Source of the DNA: GCA-2689995 sp964529325
GTDB lineage: Bacteria; Fidelibacterota; Marinisomatia; SCGC-AAA003-L08; GCA-2689995
Assembly: GCA_964529325.1 (NCBI GenBank)
Contig: CAZGWH010000076.1
Location: 1 to 7,204 of the forward strand
Reading direction: 5' to 3'
Length of the DNA: 7,204 nt
Numbering within the stretch: position 1 is the stretch's first letter; every line of letters begins with the position of its first letter. Of the stretch, positions 6,815 to 7,204 are shown piece by piece. The position numbers were made by a program, and so were the translations under genes. The notes under the pieces are model-generated. The model saw nothing but the letters and a program-made list of their open reading frames with translations. It had not been told where the DNA came from and did no database searches.

Positions 6815-6864
6815 AGGTTTACAAAAGATAATTATAGTTTACAGAGGTTTACTATAGTAGACAG
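6815..6864. repeat. 10-bp-phased GTTTAC array
   Basis: Five consecutive 10-base units can be laid out. GTTTAC falls at the same place in units one, three and four (6817, 6837, 6847); unit five has GTAGAC (6857) and unit two is degenerate. The last two units form a 16-base imperfect palindrome, GTTTACTA/TAGTAGAC (6847-6862), with seven of eight pairs. It lies 70-115 bases upstream of the LamG-like gene start. Confidence 0.5.
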
Positions 6865-6920
6865 AATACCAAGATATTTTTGTAAATTAAATCCAAGAAT
6901 TTACTACAAATATCCATAGA

Positions 6921-6926
6921 AGGAGG
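6921..6926 (+). promoter_or_regulatory. Strong Shine-Dalgarno of the LamG-like gene
   Basis: A perfect AGGAGG sits five bases before ATG at 6932. It is the strongest ribosome binding site in the window and shows that the short frame that follows is the real start of a gene and not noise. Confidence 0.85.
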
Positions 6927-6931
6927 ACTTT

Positions 6932-7066
6932 ATGAAGAAATTATTATTATTTATTGCTGTTTTTAGTTTAGCTGGTGCACAGGATTATTCGCTTGAGTTT
7001 AATGGGAATGATGGTAGAGTTGAATTGCCTTATCAAATTACAGAAGGATCAATAGATCCATTATAG
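6932..7066 (+). CDS. N-terminal fragment of a secreted LamG-like protein, truncated
   Basis: Only 44 codons remain before a TAG. The frame begins with a clear signal peptide (MKKLLLFIAVFSLAGAQ) after a perfect AGGAGG. The next residues, DYSLEFNGNDGRVELP, match the first strand of LamG/concanavalin A-like domains, which often open as LxFDGxxDYVELP and continue with a strand containing an E-A-W-I-like motif. Here the frame stops shortly after Y-Q-I-T-E-G, where the DNA switches to an inverted IS3-family transposase fragment. The intact gene was probably hundreds of codons long. It is therefore a broken gene or an artefact of a chimeric join, and a 44-residue functional peptide is unlikely. The exact substrate or partner cannot be guessed. 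Confidence 0.7.
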   Translation: MKKLLLFIAVFSLAGAQDYSLEFNGNDGRVELPYQITEGSIDPL

Positions 7067-7204
7067 TTGTTAAATACAGCCATCCTTCTAATGTCCAAAT
7101 ATAAGTTATATCTGAAACCCATTTCTTATTTGCTGAATCTGTTTTAAAATCTTGTCTTAACAAATTCGGTGATATTGGATATTTATGATCAGAATGTGTG
7201 GTTA
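7038..7204 (-). CDS. IS3-family transposase OrfB fragment (partial, truncated at both ends)
   Basis: The minus-strand frame enters from the right edge of the window and ends at a TAA at 7038-7040. Its 54 whole codons match the start of the integrase catalytic (rve) domain of IS3-family OrfB. Landmarks: Y-P-I-S-P-N-L-L-R-Q-D-F (visible residues 8-19), KKWVSDITYIW (26-36) holding the first catalytic Asp of the DDE triad (visible residue 31), and EGWLYL (39-44). Family resemblance ends around I-M-D-L at about 7053. The following residues do not continue the usual D-L-x-x-R-x-V-G strand, and the second Asp and the Glu are absent. The element has lost its 3' part here, with no terminal inverted repeat visible. 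It lies head-on against the LamG-like fragment, so a deletion or chimera formed the junction. Confidence 0.85.
   Translation of the reverse strand, partial: TTHSDHKYPISPNLLRQDFKTDSANKKWVSDITYIWTLEGWLYLTTIMDLLILL

Larger units (their letters stand above)
6623..6931. other. Gene-free stretch between tRNA terminator and LamG-like gene
   Basis: I find no credible coding frame on either strand in these roughly 310 bases. They hold a GGTCAC repeat cluster (6669-6699), an AT-rich spacer, a C-rich and G-poor patch (about 6738-6815, near 47% GC by hand count in an otherwise AT-rich window), a small inverted repeat TATATC-ATTA-GATATA (6767-6782), and a 10-bp-phased GTTTAC array (6815-6864). The patch composition and repeats suggest a regulatory region or remains of an inserted element; neither is proven. 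Confidence 0.6.

Noticed and set aside
6669..6864. Short repeats as a CRISPR array.
   Set aside because: Units are 10-11 bases and adjacent or phased without unique 30-base spacers, and no cas gene is nearby.

Overview
The window is AT-rich bacterial DNA. It carries two secreted-protein loci arranged convergently, one tRNA gene, and a disturbed right end. The style of the secreted proteins suggests a marine Marinimicrobia (SAR406 / Neomarinimicrobiota)-like bacterium: short hydrophobic signal peptides, beta-sandwich-rich giant peptidases, and C-terminal dockerin-like pairs of the form D-x-N-x-D-x6-D. This placement is inference; no rRNA or other firm phylogenetic marker is present.

Left region, plus strand (1-1738): a plausible sigma70-type promoter (66-95) drives a secreted alpha/beta-hydrolase esterase with a C-terminal dockerin-like domain. 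Three bases later comes a DUF1801/YdhG-like small protein that starts at TTG and whose Shine-Dalgarno lies inside the end of the esterase gene. The two look like a translationally coupled operon.

Middle region, minus strand (1783-6267): one giant gene encodes a 1494-residue secreted C25 (gingipain-like) peptidase with propeptide, catalytic domain, Ig-like and CARDB-like modules, two copies of a roughly 210-residue NGWIxFG...FWDDL module, a BACON-like module and a terminal dockerin-like pair. The gingipain catalytic Cys is kept, but the catalytic His position holds Tyr. A perfect 15-bp hairpin with a U-tract on the minus strand (1729-1769) ends this gene and overlaps the stop codon of the convergent DUF1801 gene.

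Right region (6268-7204): an AT-rich promoter region with 11-bp-phased TGTAA motifs, a complete tRNA-Asn(GTT) with its own intrinsic terminator, and about 310 bases without a gene that hold two short phased repeat arrays and a C-rich patch. Last comes the start of a secreted LamG-like protein, cut after 44 codons by an inverted fragment of an IS3-family transposase. That junction is either an IS-mediated rearrangement or an amplification/assembly chimera.

Functionally, the esterase and the peptidase both look like extracellular degradative or surface proteins sharing the same Ca-binding C-terminal tag. I see no defence system, CRISPR array or biosynthetic cluster here. The most unusual points are the His-to-Tyr change in the peptidase, the shared C-terminal tag, and the phased repeats downstream of the tRNA.
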